From NCBI RefSeq assembly GCF_035083965.1, contig NC_089727.1, forward strand, positions 2,795,501-2,859,500: DNA of 64,000 nucleotides, written 5' to 3'. Both the position numbers and the translations under genes were made by a program. A model generated the notes under the pieces. It was given only the letters and a program-made list of their open reading frames with translations, did not search any database and was not told the origin of the DNA. Below, piece after piece: positions 11,197-22,950 of this stretch. How positions within the stretch are numbered: position 1 is the first letter of the stretch; each line of letters starts with the position of its first letter. The stretch is from Branchiostoma lanceolatum (lineage: Eukaryota > Chordata > Leptocardii > Amphioxiformes > Branchiostomatidae).

Positions 11197-13152
11197 TCAT
11201 AAGTCGTCATCATTTGCTAATGGAGTTATTGGCCACCTGTACTCGTACAGAAGTTCATTGTTCTCAGACCTTTTGGTAAGGTTGACTGGCCAGGATGATA
11301 TATTCAAGGCCGGATTGGTGAGACTTACTGATTTGCAATTGACTTGATTAAATGACCTTTCATGGTTCACTATCTGTGCATAGCAACTGCCACTAGTGAA
11401 TGCCATGTCAATGCTATTGTGAGCAACAATGTAGGAGTGTTCTAACACACGCAATAACAACTCCGCCAGCTGGTCTTTAGTGTAGCCTCTGCAGTCTGGA
11501 GAGTCGTTGTTGTGCGGACACGTCAAATTTAACTCTCGTAGCCTTTCAACTGCACGAACTGAGATTTCTAGAGCTGTCCAGAAATAATGTTCTGTTCTCG
11601 CACTGTCTAGTGTGTAGATGATAGAATAAGTCACTATTCTATTCAAGGTAATATCACATGGCCTGTTGTCAAACTTGATCAACGAATGTTTCTTTAAACA
11701 TTCTGCCATATCGTAGTAGGTTTCGCCCTTAAAAGTGGGGTGCTCCCAGCCTGTCCCTCTACCTTTAAAAACACACAATGGCACACTTTGCTTATGATCG
11801 AAAAACGAAAGCACTGCCAAGAGTTCGTAAGCTTTCGGACACTCCTCCTGTACCTTTCTCACTTCGTCAATAATCGGATTTTCACTCTGTCCGTATCCCG
11901 TCAAATCTAGCCTAAGTGACAGGATAATATTTGGCAGCAATTTAGAACTCTTATATGCTGTATAAGGTACGCCATGTTTTAGATGCATCGCTTCTGCCTC
12001 TTTATAGTAGTGAATTATGGCGTGGGGTAGGTAGCCGAGGCCATTAACAAGTTCTTTCAAGTCGTCAATGCCAATACTCTTGCTCCAAATGACATTATTA
12101 GTTTCTGCCAACTCCACATCAGACTTGTTTTGTGACCGGTAAAGTTGTATAGCAGCTTCTTCTGATAAGGGGTGTAGATTCAATGTTGTGAGTTTCCCTA
12201 AGTTAGGAAGAGAAAGCTCTCTCTTGGACAGTAAGATTACGTGAGAGGTTACACCATGCACCGACTTGTCTGGCACAATCTTCAACATGTCAGAGGCATG
12301 CTGCGAAGTCTCTACATTGTCGAAAACGAAGAGAAACTTTCCCCTGAACCTCACAAGTAGCTTTTTGCTCAAGTACTCGGCGGTCCACTCGAAACTTTTA
12401 TCCCGGTAGTCATACTCAATAGGATCTCGACCTGTCACTTCCCGCAACACATCAACAAATAGAAAGTTGATTTGTTGGTAGGAAGTTATCCACACAATGC
12501 CAGCTGTGTATTCGATGCTCTTTCTATACAGATATTCTTTTACCATTGCTGTTTTCCCCATACCACTGAGGCCACTTACCAAACATATGCTCTCGTTTTC
12601 TATGATTGCAGTTAGGTTAACGATATCTTCCTCACTACCAAATAGATGGGGTCTGCTCTTTGTTGTGGTGTCCAAGATGTATTTGGGGTAGAGGCATCTT
12701 TCACCTGAAAAAAGACGCAATTTTTCTCATTGTATATTTAGATAAAGACAGGTAAAGTCATGACCACCATGGTGACACCACCTTCTGTCATACACGTTAT
12801 TGACGTCTGTGATCCCTCTCATATACTTTGGTGGAAGGTCGTTTTCTGCTCTGACACGTGTTCAGACCAGATAAATAAGTACATGAAACACAGATGTTGT
12901 CACTCTCACCTGTTGATGTCGTCCACACCATCAGCAGCATAGCGAGGACAGCAACAACAGCAACAACCACGGCAGCCATGACATGCTTCAGGGGAACTGA
13001 TGACCAGATGGTTGCTGGAAAAAAGAGAAATGTTTTAGAGTATTAAACAGCAGATGGTTTTGCATTCAGATTTAATGGACAAAGGTTTCCAGTAAGCAGA
13101 GCCATGCCTCTCTTGGCATGGCAGTTTGTGGAAGAAACCTGTTCCACACACA

Positions 13153-13217
<65 letters not shown>

Positions 13218-15243
13218 AATTCTATGTAAAAAATATCAGTAGAATACAAACTCTCACCAGTCGTTGCCTGGACTACCACCTGTTGTCCGTGTAGCTCCCC
13301 ACTGACGACTCGAACCTGGACGTTGTAGTTTGTCCCAGCTCTGAGTCCTTCAGCCCTGACGACAGTCTGATCACGGCCGACCTCCCGCCGCTGCACAGGC
13401 TCCCGGTCGTCGTCGTGTGCGAAGATGGCGACTTCCACCGACCCTCCCGGGACGGCCTCTAGCTGGTTCCAGGCAAGCGTCAGGGAATCCCGGGTGGACG
13501 ACTGTACACGGCAGTTTCGTGGTGTCGGAATTACTGAAATTGAAATTCACAGTGTATCTTTGATCTGAAAATAACATATATAACTTGCAAAGTTGTTTTA
13601 ATTTCAGACAAACATAGGAATAGGATAACTGCTACGTTAGAATGGTACAATGCATCAGAAAACCAGGCCCAAACTAGCCGATGGCTGTTACATCAAGGTG
13701 TTTTAAGTGCAATGCCAATGTGATGAAAGTTGTTACCTTTTTCCACTTTCTCATTTTCTGCAGTTCGAACCTGTTCTGCTAGGTGGGGAGAAAGTCTCTC
13801 CAATTGTTGCATGAAGACCGCTAACTCCTCGACTTCTTTTCCCTTCAGAATGTCCAGTAGGGCTTCTGTCCTGTCTTTTCTGTCAGAAATATGAAACGAT
13901 GATGAATCGAAGGATATAACAACATTTCTCAAGTTTTTACTTGCGAATGTCGGACAACTCGGCACCAAGACAACTCGGCACCAGGACAACTCGGCACCAG
14001 GTAGGACAACTCGGCACCAGGCAGGACAACTCGGCACTAGGACAATTCGACACCTTAATTTTTTTTTTACACAGAATGAATGTCAAACAATTCGGCATAC
14101 TATGCAATCTAACGATATACGCCTTTACAATTACTAGTTTGAATTTTTTCTTCATTTTAGATCAAAAAGTGTATATTTAGGTCTCCTGTGCCCTGGAATT
14201 ACAACCAAATGGCTTGAAATTTGTCGCAAGGATGCCAAGGACATATACCGACAGAAATTATTGAGCACCTTTGGCATACATTGCTTCAAAATGTTTAATT
14301 CTAGGGTTTGGGTGATATTTAGACCGAAAATATACATTTCACTGAACTGGTGCCGAGTTGTCCTGGTGCCGAGTTGTCCTGGTGCCGAGTTGTCTTGGTG
14401 CCGAGTTGTCCTGATACCTTTACTTGCATGTAATGACAATTGTAGCTCGAGACTAGTAACTAAACTGGAATTAAAACTCCAAACTAGTAATAGAAAATAA
14501 ACGAAAATAACGAGACGCGTTTAGCTCAGATGCAGCATATGGAAACAAGACCAGAAATGTTTTAATCTGCACCGTGTAGCATAGCATTCCAACTATCAAG
14601 GCAAATACATACGTTTATAAGCATGCCATTCTGTCCTTTAGAATGCATTAGTTAAAGTTAAGATCCTCCCACACCATAATTGATGTATAGGGCGGTGCCC
14701 ATCTCCGTTTCATAGCCTTAGGGCCACACTGTGGTGCAATCACTGCAGCAGGGGGCTAGTCCACTGGCAGTGAAGTGTGTTTAACTTCCATACTGTTTCA
14801 TAAGTATGTACCATTTTTATAAAGTCTTTGGTATGACTCAATGCGCCTCTTGTCCAGAGGTGCCCTACGTGGGGCTTGAACCCCAGTACTTCTGAACCAG
14901 ATGTGGCAGAGTAGCAAAGGCGCAGACCACTACACCACAGGGACACCCCCCTTTAGAATGCATGGGCAGTTCAAATCATGGACCTCTTTTGACCTTTTTC
15001 AGAGGTTGAACAACAAAGCTTACATTACAAAAACATAACATACATTTTTGTTTCACTAGTTTTACAGGAGGTGTAAAAAATTTTTTTTATATCTCACCTT
15101 GTGACGCCTGCCCTTTTCGCCCTCTCGTGTTCGTCGTCGTCCAGGACGCCATGTTGTAGCAGGTCGTTCAGCATGTGTCTGGGCTCCAGGTCGCGCAGAA
15201 GGGGCGCCTTTTGGGCCAGGATTCGCGCCCACAGGTCGGACAT
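11197..15243 (-). CDS. Gene A: CARD - FN3 - transmembrane - NB-ARC STAND ATPase
   Basis: Five coding exons on the minus strand: 15098-15243, 13737-13879, 13258-13533, 12910-13014 and 11197-12704, all GT-AG and phase-consistent, giving 725 aa. Exons 1-2 encode a CARD (about residues 1-90, starting MSDLWARILAQ, with the core EALLDILKGKEVEEL). Exon 3 is one FN3 domain (LTLAWNQLEA, then GLRAGTNYNVQVRVV). Exon 4 is a hydrophobic helix rich in Val and Ala. Exon 5 is an NB-ARC NTPase with P-loop GLSGMGKT (Lys274), Walker B KFLFVFDNVE (Asp352), a VILLSKRE sensor and a GYLPHAII element like GLPL, then a winged-helix-like part and a conserved tail. No LRR, TPR or WD repeats follow. CARD and NB-ARC families act in apoptosome-like or innate-immune signalling by oligomerising. 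The pairing with FN3 and a membrane segment is unusual. It is divergent to gene B and closest to gene C, down to introns. Confidence 0.88.
13145..13214. repeat. CA microsatellite in gene A intron 3
   Basis: A (CA)n tract lies between the FN3 and membrane exons. Gene C has a TG/TGCG tract in the same intron with alignable flanks (CCATGCCAAGAGAG), so the repeat predates the A/C duplication. Confidence 0.9.
13945..14418. mobile_element. Inverted-array MITE with 16-bp subterminal repeats
   Basis: Both ends carry short arrays of GGACAACTCGGCACCA in opposite orientation: five or six units at the left (13951-14050) and four at the right (14346-14413). The element is flanked by a perfect 9-bp direct repeat, TTTACTTGC (13936-13944 and 14419-14427). 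It lies in gene A intron 1. A 9-bp duplication is compatible with a Mutator-like origin, but the class is not proven. Confidence 0.75.
14690..14955 (-). mobile_element. tRNA-derived SINE
   Basis: On the minus strand the head has an A-box-like TGGTGTAGTGG and a B-box-like GGTTCAAGCCC, spaced as in a tRNA promoter, followed by an unrelated body. It lies in gene A intron 1. The related head at 33843 is on the plus strand. Confidence 0.7.
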
Positions 15244-15765
15244 GTTGTTGAGTGTAGTCTAGACTGAATCTACACGAACAAGACGTAAAGTAAATATCGA
15301 CTTTTGAAGTAAATGCATGATTTTCCTTCATATGGTCTAGCTTAACAAACTACTGCTCTGTTTATCATTACTCAAACACAGTTATATCACCACTGTACAT
15401 GCTATGATTTCCACAGCACAAAACAATTAGCAAGTTTGAGATGCTAATCTGCTTGACAAGAAAGGAAAGGCCTATTTGCTCTTAGTTCTGTTTGAAAAGG
15501 GCGAACCTGTCAACGTTTAGTGGGTCGGGCTAACTGTACGTGCCAGAAGTAAACCATACACGTTTCCGTCTTTATTATAACACCCTCGTTGGCTTTGTCC
15601 CTCTGATACTCAACCATGACAAAAGTACAAGTTGGGTTCTGATTTATCGCAACAAATGGTGCTGTTTTGGCAGACAAACGTGAACCTAACCGCACAGCGT
15701 TATATACATGTAGTTGGCAACTTACCATACAGTGTTGATGCCTGTTTGCTACACCTGTCACACCG

Positions 15766-16022
15766 CTAGGTAACCGCAGTGTTAACTAGGAGCCTTTGTT
15801 TACAGGCCACCATCATAAGCGATTCATGGAGGTGTTGTACTGGGGTTTTGTAGCCACGGTGAAGCATTAGGCGTGCCGCTTTGTTTTGCATGACTTGCAG
15901 TAGTTCAATGTTCTTCTATGAAGTGGCGGACCAAACTGGTGAGCAGTAATCAATGTGTGACAGTGTGGGGGCTTCTGTTAGGAGCTTAAGCACTGAAGAG
16001 TCCAGGTAGGTGGCACATTTCT
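15766..16022 (-). pseudogene. LINE reverse-transcriptase C-terminal remnant
   Basis: The minus-strand translation contains HIDYCSPVWS, one stop, then LQVMQNKAARLML. These are the hallmark residues of the region after the RT domain in CR1- and Jockey-like LINEs. About 85 codons remain with at least one nonsense codon. It sits in the intron between the gene A non-coding first exon and the CARD exon. Confidence 0.75.
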
Positions 16023-16091
16023 TTATCATTCCCAATTAGCAGTTTGAACATCACGTTGAAACAGTAAAAGATGTCTAACCCTTGTACTTAC

Positions 16092-16205
16092 CCAGTAGAA
16101 CCTACAAAAGAGGTGACAGTGTTGAGTTATAACCTCCGTGGTTACGGTCAGTGCACAGTCGGGGGTTTCCGAGGCTCTCGGCGAAGGTCAACGTGACGCA
16201 TGCGC
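16092..16205 (-). other. Probable non-coding first exon of gene A
   Basis: On the minus strand a strong donor (GTAAGT, 16086-16091) follows sequence that aligns with the upstream regions of genes B and C (CTCGGAAACCCCCG, CACTGTCACCTCTT). Conservation stops being useful soon after the donor. The 5' boundary is only approximate. Confidence 0.55.
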
Positions 16206-16241
16206 CTGACTTACGTTATCGGGTCACAAAGTCCCGGATGT
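16206..16241 (-). promoter_or_regulatory. Conserved upstream block of gene A
   Basis: The minus strand reads ACATCCGGGAC, TTTG, TGACCCGATA, then ACGTAAGTCA. The same block lies at the same distance upstream of the first donors of genes B and C. It contains ETS-like and CRE/AP-1-like cores. Its role in the promoter is inferred from conservation. Confidence 0.6.
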
Positions 16242-16688
16242 CTTTCAAATAACTTCCACCAATATGTCCCGAGATTAACACTTCATCATCGGCACAAAGA
16301 GAGAACCACCCGATTCAAATCACACATTGCCAAGCAAAAGCAGGGCAGACAAAAGACGTTGCGCCACTCATACACTGCTTTTTTAAAATGGCAATATATA
16401 AAGATATACTGCGTATGTTAGCGGCAGCACTTGGAAGATATACAATCAATAACAAAAACATGTACACAGGAACAAGATCGCCTCATGAATATGTATAACC
16501 GTTAAGTTACCTTGCCTTTTTCTCGAACATTTGTCATGTTTCAAACCCCAGAGTTTCAAGAAATAAAGGCACAGATGTTGACACAAATATTGCCTAGCAA
16601 AGTATTCACCAAAGAGCGACGTTCCCTCAGTCATAAAAAGGAAAATTTATAATGCTTGTCTGTGTAGCTTTGCTGGCTTTGTTGACTT

Positions 16689-16723
16689 ACATCCGGGACC
16701 TTATGACCCGATATCATATGTCA
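16689..16723 (+). promoter_or_regulatory. Conserved upstream block of gene B
   Basis: It reads ACATCCGGGAC, CTTA, TGACCCGATA, then TCATATGTCA, matching the gene A and C blocks. With the oppositely oriented gene A block ending at 16241, it bounds a roughly 450-bp bidirectional promoter region. Confidence 0.6.
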
Positions 16724-16807
16724 GGTGACTGAGATTGAACTTCCGCATTCTTTAAGAAGCTCCCGACCGCGTACGTACTGTTACCATCGCTTTGCAAGTT
16801 TTGCAGG
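16724..16807 (+). other. Probable non-coding first exon of gene B
   Basis: It follows the conserved block and ends at the donor GTAAGT (16808). TTGAACTTCCGCATTC is shared with the gene C counterpart. The transcription start is not known. Confidence 0.5.
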
Positions 16808-17040
16808 GTAAGTGGACAAATTAAACATCTTTTTCTCTTCCAACTTGACCTTAACAATGTATGGAACGAATGTAAGGAGTCATAAACCTACCGTAGACGG
16901 ACACCGGTAGGGAAACTTTGACGTTTAGTCGCAAACTGAACGCCGTGTTTACACCTGTTGATACGGAGGGACACCTGTTGCCCCGAAAAACCGAATCCAG
17001 CTTGTAGTTTTAACGTGATTGAAACCCTGGACTTCGACAA

Positions 17041-17200
17041 TTGGCCCGATTTACACCTTAGAGTCGACTCAAAACTGTTCAATTAGATCCCTAGGCCACT
17101 GAAATAGCGTTTTAGTAGGAAAACACCACTTGAGCAGCCCAAAGCACCTCACAAAACACAGAGTCGACTCTTGTGAAAACCTGTGTGTAAATCGGGCCAA
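17041..17200. mobile_element. 160-bp MITE with 16-bp terminal inverted repeats
   Basis: It begins TTGGCCCGATTTACAC and ends with the exact reverse complement. An inner inverted GAGTCGACTC pair follows. It lies in the 5' intron of gene B. No target duplication is obvious. Confidence 0.7.
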
Positions 17201-17244
17201 AATATACAGGCACAGAAATTGCGAAAATCATCACTGTGATACAA

Positions 17245-17326
17245 ACATGCTAGCGCGCATGTTAGCCGTGGATGTATCTACAAGAAAACAACGTGAGTCA
17301 CTCACGGCTATGTAACGTTAGCATGT
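17245..17326. repeat. Short inverted repeat
   Basis: The arms ACATGCTAGC, GTTAGCCGTG and CACGGCTATG, GTTAGCATGT face each other around about 40 bp. It may be a small MITE remnant in the gene B 5' intron. Confidence 0.5.
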
Positions 17327-17712
17327 CTAAGACGGCAGAAAAACATATAAAGTTTCACTCTTTTCATGCCTGAGGGCTACTTGCAAACTAGGCCAAACAA
17401 CATTGGACAATTAGAGAAACAGGCAGGTAGAATACGTTGCACGATGATTGTTGTTTGTTCGACACACTCTTGTTGCGGATTTTAGAGCGGATGTGTACAT
17501 GAAATGTAGTGGACTCCTTCAAATGTTTAATTGTTCAACATTTAAATAGTGGAGACGGTTTTTTTGCGGAGTTTGGGGTTGGTGTGTGGGGTGACAAAAT
17601 GTGGTAAATTCTCTCACCAGTTATCACGACCACTACGACCACAACACGGGCATTGCTATGTTTGATATCATCTGTGTTTCGTGTATATCCTATCACAGCC
17701 GTCACCTAAAAC

Positions 17713-20700
17713 ATGGCCGACCTGTGGGCACGGATTCGGGCAAAGAAAGCGTCCCTACTGCGGGATCTGGACCCCAAACACATTTTGAACGAGCTGCTAC
17801 AACATGGTGTTCTGGACGATGATGAACATGACAAAGTGAGAAGGGGATGTAAAACCAGGTGAGGCGTTGTTTTGTGCACTCAGTCGTAGTATTTTCAAAG
17901 TTATTGGCCAACGATAGTGAGAAGACAAAAATCATGAAACTACAGAATAAAGCAAAACTATTTATAGTTTATATATGAAAAATTATTATGCTTACCTTCA
18001 TAGAAGAGAAACATGTTGTTTTGCGCCGTTTCTTCTTCCTCCCTTTCTTCTCAACAAGCAAATAAACAAACAAACAAACAAACAAACAAATAAATAAATA
18101 AAGTCAATGATCTGTACCAGACGTCTGTCACCATGGTTATTGGTAAAGTTGCAGACACCCTATGGTATTTGACTACACAATGTGGCAAGTGGTAGGACAG
18201 AGCTGAAGGGGCTGTCACCATATACATGTACATGAATGTGTTTGAATAAGAATTAAGAGAGCAGTAGTTTGTTAGGCCAAGGCATGTGAAGGTAAACTTT
18301 ATGTATTTGCCTGCAAATGTTACCTTTCTATTTTGTTATACTATATCATCATGAAGTGAAGTATTCATTGCAGTGGCTTGCAAGTGTCATGCTCTAAGTG
18401 ACATCTGTCAAGTTTTTCTTTTCACCAACATCTCTGAAAGTATATTCATGATCTCGGGTATGTTTCAGTGATGTAACTGTGACTTTTAAGTAAAAGAAAA
18501 AACAATTTGATGAACTGTAGATGCTTCAAATCTCCTTCTCCATACTGTATCTGTAACAGGCGAGAAAGAGCAGAGGCCCTACTGGACATTCTAAAGGGAA
18601 AAGGGGCGGAGGAGTTGGAAGGTTTCATGCGCCAGCTGGCCTACAAGTATCGCCACCTGGCAGAAGAGATTCAAACTGCAGGAATAGAGGAAGTTCAAAG
18701 AGGTATCTTGCAATATAATGTGTAACAGGACATTCTTGGATTGTTCCATATCTTTATATTACGATAAATGCACTTGAATTAGTCCGTCTGTGTATAATCC
18801 CATTATGACCGTGTGGCATCTATCATTCTATAGATACAGTTTAGTGCAAACAAACAAACAAATTAACTAACAAACAAACAAACAGGTCCACAATTGAACT
18901 CTATAAATAGAATAATGAATGTATTGTAACCTCAAAGTAGGAGAAAGTTCTCAGAGAAAAATGGCATACGAAAATAAACTAATCAAACTAGAGTACAAAA
19001 AGAAATATCGCTGGACGATGTCTATGGCAATATCAAGAAGTAACAACATGCAAAGGATAGAGCTGAATATAATCACAAACTTGGCAGATATGTTAATGAC
19101 ACGCTGGTCTGTAACTGGTGTGGATACACTTCACCTTTACAGCAATTCCGACACCAAGAAACTGCCGTGTACAGTCGTCCACCCGGGACTCCCTGACGGT
19201 TGCCTGGGACCAGATAGAGGCATTCCCGGGAGGGTCGGTGGAAGTCGCCATCTTCACACACGACAACGACCGGGAGCCTGTGCAGCGGAGAGAGGTCGGC
19301 TGCGATCAGACTGACGTCAGGATGGACGGACTGAGAGCCGGTACAAGGTATAACGCCCAAGTTCGAGTCGTCAGTGGGGAACTACACGGACCAGAAGTGA
19401 TGATCGAGGCCAAGACTGGTAAGGGTTTTAAAACTGTTAGTACTGTGACCAGATGATAGTTTCATACAGAAATGGTAGCTATCTTTTACACTCTATCATC
19501 AGCTGTTTTTTCTTGCAATTGGAAGTAATAGGTTAGTTGATTCAACTTTTGAATGGCAACAAATTTTGCTTTGCAATCTTAAAGAATTAATTTCTATTAG
19601 TAATCTATTTGTCATCCCCCTAAAATACATGGTTTTAAAAGAATTTGGTTTACAACTTAATAATCTCTTTCAGACATATAAGTGTTTTCTTCTTGTTTCA
19701 GGGAGCGTCTGGTCATCAGTGCCATGGAAGGCATTGATTGTTGCCTGTGTTGTTCTGGTCATTGCTATCCTCCTGCAAATGATGTGGGCAAATTATATAG
19801 GTACGATTTTCTTACATGCTGTTGACAAAATCTATAACGTACCTCATATAGACTGCTGGACCATATGATAATGTTTCATGAGCCTGTTGAAGTACTTCTC
19901 CTCAAATCTTGGGCCAGAATAAAGATAGTTCTCTTTCCACGCAAGCAAATGTTCAGTACCAAAGTCTTCTTCAAAGATTCTCTTAAAGATTTTCTGCTTT
20001 CCTGTCACTGCAATGCTAAGTGTGTAACATGTCAATTCATCCCTCTACAGACAGAAGATGCCTTTACCCGAAGGACGTCCTGGACGCCACCATTTACAAC
20101 AGACCCCATCTCTTTGGTCGAGAGGAAGATATCGCAAATCTTACCGCAATCCTTGAAAAGAACAGTAGATGCCTGGTAAGCGGTTTGAGTGGGGTGGGGA
20201 AAACAGCGATGGTGAGAGAGTATTTGTACAGAAGGAGTAAAGAATACACAGCCGGCATTGTGTGGATAACTTAATATGAAGATGTCAACTTTCTGTTCGC
20301 TGATGTCTTGCCGAAGGCAACAGGTCGTGATGCTGTTGAATATGACTTCCGGGAAAAAAGGCTTGAATGGACTACTAAGTATCTCAGTCAAAAGTTGCTC
20401 GTTAATTACAGGGGAAAGTTTCTCTTCGTTTTTGACAATGTAGAGACTTTGCAGCATGCCACTGACATGTTGAAGATTGTACCAGAGAAGTCAGTGCAGT
20501 CTGACGTGATAGTGTTGTCTAGACGAAGGCTTTCTCTATCTGATTTCCCCAAAATGAAACTTCACCCCCTGACAGAAGATGCTGCCGTACAGCTTTACCG
20601 GTCACTCGACAAGTCTTATGTTGTTTGTGACTTTGGCGATTATATAAAAAAGATAGTCCATCTCCTTGGTTACCTACCATATGCTCTGGTCCACTATTTA

Positions 20701-21543
20701 AAGCACGCGGAAGCATTTCATGTGAAACACGAGAAGATTTATATACCATATAACACCTGGGACATTCTGTCGCGCAGTTTTCTATCGCTTCGATTAGGTT
20801 TGATTGGTTATGAACAGGGTGAAAATCCAATTGTTAACGAAGTGAAAAGGGTACAAAAAGAGTGTCCGAAAGCCTATGAGCTTCTGGTAGTGCTCTCGTT
20901 TTTTAACCACCATCTAAATGTACCCTGGTGTGTTTTGAGAGGTAAGTTGACAGGCTGGGAGCACCCCATGTTTAAAGGAGAATATTATTACGGGTTGATT
21001 GAATGTTTAGAAAACCATTCATTGATCCAGTTTGAAGGTACTGACAGGTCATGTGAGATTACCTTGAATAAAATTGTAACTTATTCTGTTATGAGTACGG
21101 TAGAAAGCGTGGACACAGAAGAACGCTACTACTGGACGGCTTTAGAAATGTCCGTGCATGCAGTAAACAGACTTCAGCAGTTAACGCTGTCCTGTCCATA
21201 CAACCGTCACTCAGTAGACTGCCGAGACTACACAAAAGACCAGTTGTCAGAGATGTTCTCGCGTATACTAGAACACTCTAGTATAGTTGCTCGCAATGCT
21301 GTCAAAAAGGCAGCTATCGGGAAGTTTGAGAAATGTTATATGCAGCAGGTTAACATCTCGCTGTCAACCAAATGGCAAACCACATCAATTACTATCAAAA
21401 ATCCATCGAAGCATCTAACATCCTGGGTTGATCACATGACAAAAGTGTCCGATAGCGATGATGTCTTTTATACATGGCCAATGGTACGATCAATGCATGC
21501 TAGTGGATTGACAGAAGTATGGAAATGTAAATTGTTTAATTAA
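17713..21543 (+). pseudogene. Gene B: CARD - FN3 - transmembrane - NB-ARC paralogue with one nonsense codon
   Basis: Five exons match genes A and C in length and phase: 17713-17858, 18560-18702, 19143-19418, 19702-19800 and 20051-21543. They encode a CARD (MADLWARIRAKKASLL; EALLDILKGKGAEELEGF), FN3 (LTVAWDQIEAFPGG), a hydrophobic helix (ALIVACVVLVIAILLQMMW) and NB-ARC with P-loop GLSGVGKT (Lys272). Codon 296 is TAA at 20272-20274, where gene C has TCA and gene A has a Ser codon. The frame is then open again to 21543, with Walker B KFLFVFDNVE and the whole tail, so full length would be 718 aa. The predicted product stops at 295 aa, after the P-loop but before Walker B. It is either a very young pseudogene, a polymorphic null, a truncated CARD-FN3-TM protein, or a sequencing error. 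B is more diverged than A and C are from each other. Confidence 0.82.
18058..18104. repeat. (AAAC)n / (AAAT)n microsatellite
   Basis: This is a short tetranucleotide tract in gene B intron 1, at about 18058-18104. A smaller one lies at about 18851-18886 in intron 2. Confidence 0.85.
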
Positions 21544-22172
21544 AACCCAATCTTTGAACCGTAATGACAAAAACAAAAGACACTATATAATGTTACCGTG
21601 CATACCGGTTCACCGCACAGGGGGGATTGAATTGTCCCAAGTACAATGTACAACTGACAGCAGCTCACATTTCTATCTTGAAGACTGCACCACAGCCCTT
21701 TTATTAAGAGGAAGCCTGACACATTAATAGTTTTGGTCATTACGACTAAAATTGACTGCACCTCCATAAAACAAGTGATGATATGTTGTAAAGAGTTGTT
21801 TCATCATGATTTTATGTATTGATCGAAGATATTGAGTGTAACTTGTTTAGTGTATTTAAGCATTTCAATATTTCTACGACACAGCTATACCATGCCGTAG
21901 CAGTGATTCAATGTACAGATTAAAATGTTATCTCACATATATCTGCAACATTACAAATGCTGTTTTGATCTTGTCAATTAGGTAGTTGTATCTGTGTCAT
22001 ACTGTAAATAGCAACCGCTTCTAAGAATATAGAATGTGTGTCATAATTCAGTTTGCTTGATGAAGTTAAAAAAAAACTTCTGCCTCTTGAAAGCCTCACT
22101 TATGAACTAGGTTTCTTTCTTGTCCTTCAATGTATGATCTCTTTTTTAAAGATCTCTTGTCCCGATGGTTTT

Positions 22173-22485
22173 CAGCACCAGGGACAGGTGTGTTTGCTTG
22201 TGTGTGGATGGTTTTTTTAGCACCAGGGACAGGTGTGTTTGCTTGTGTGGGGATGGCGTTCAGCACCAGGGACAGGTGTGTTTGCTTGTGTGGGGATGGC
22301 GTTCAGCACCAGGGACAGGTGTGTTTGCTTGTGTGTGGATGGTTTTCAGCACCAGGGACAGGTGTGTTTGCTTGTGTGGGGATGGCGTTCAGCACCAGGG
22401 ACAGGTGTGTTTGCTTGTGTGGGGATGGCGTTCAGCACCAAGGACAGGTGTGCTTGTGTGTAGATGGTGTTCAGCACCAACCTGG
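22173..22485. repeat. 43-bp minisatellite, about seven copies
   Basis: The unit starts CAGCACCAGGGACAGGTGTG and ends GGGGATGGCGTT. Copies start at 22173, about 22219, 22261, 22304, 22347, 22390 and 22433; the first and last are the most diverged. It lies between gene B and gene C. Because 43 is not a multiple of three and the unit lacks stops, all three plus frames stay open. Confidence 0.92.
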
Positions 22486-22915
22486 TTTAAGTTCATCGCC
22501 GACTATTTAAAATCTCTTCATTGGTAGTTTTGGTAGATATAAACGTGAGATATGCAAACCTCAGACCGATACTTAAAATCAACGTTTCAACCAATCGGCG
22601 GTAGTCACAAGAAAGAAGACTTATTGCACAAACAGCTTACTTTTATATTGACAATGCATAATCTTAAGCATATCAGATACTTAATTCAATTCTATTAGAT
22701 TAAGTAGCTTTTGCAAATTAAGACCTAATGTGCATAATCAGTTAGAAAATACCATAATTCCATAGTCGTGTGAAGTAAAGGGGATTTCATACTTGCGGCA
22801 TTTGGAAGTGAAGTGTAGGGGAACATCGTTTAACAAAGATTATGATTATGGTGTTTCTTTCTTCGTTCACGAAGTGTAAACGTTGGGATATGTCTTATCG
22901 GATGTTCTTTGAATA

Positions 22916-22950
22916 ACATCCGGGACTTGGTGACCCGATACCGTACGTCA
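22916..22950 (+). promoter_or_regulatory. Conserved upstream block of gene C
   Basis: ACATCCGGGAC, TTGG, TGACCCGATA, then CCGTACGTCA match the blocks before genes A and B. The spacing to the first donor is about 95 bp. Confidence 0.6.

Noticed and set aside
13945-14418. CRISPR-like short repeats
   Set aside because: The 16-bp units have almost no spacers, occur in opposite orientations, and lie in a eukaryotic intron inside a MITE.
14885-14955. Possible tRNA gene on the minus strand
   Set aside because: A- and B-box-like sites are present, but there is no complete cloverleaf and a SINE body follows. The similar head at 33843 supports a SINE.
22130-22527. Open frames of up to 126 codons at 22130-22527
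   Set aside because: They are made of a stop-free 43-bp minisatellite read in three frames. There is no other coding sign.
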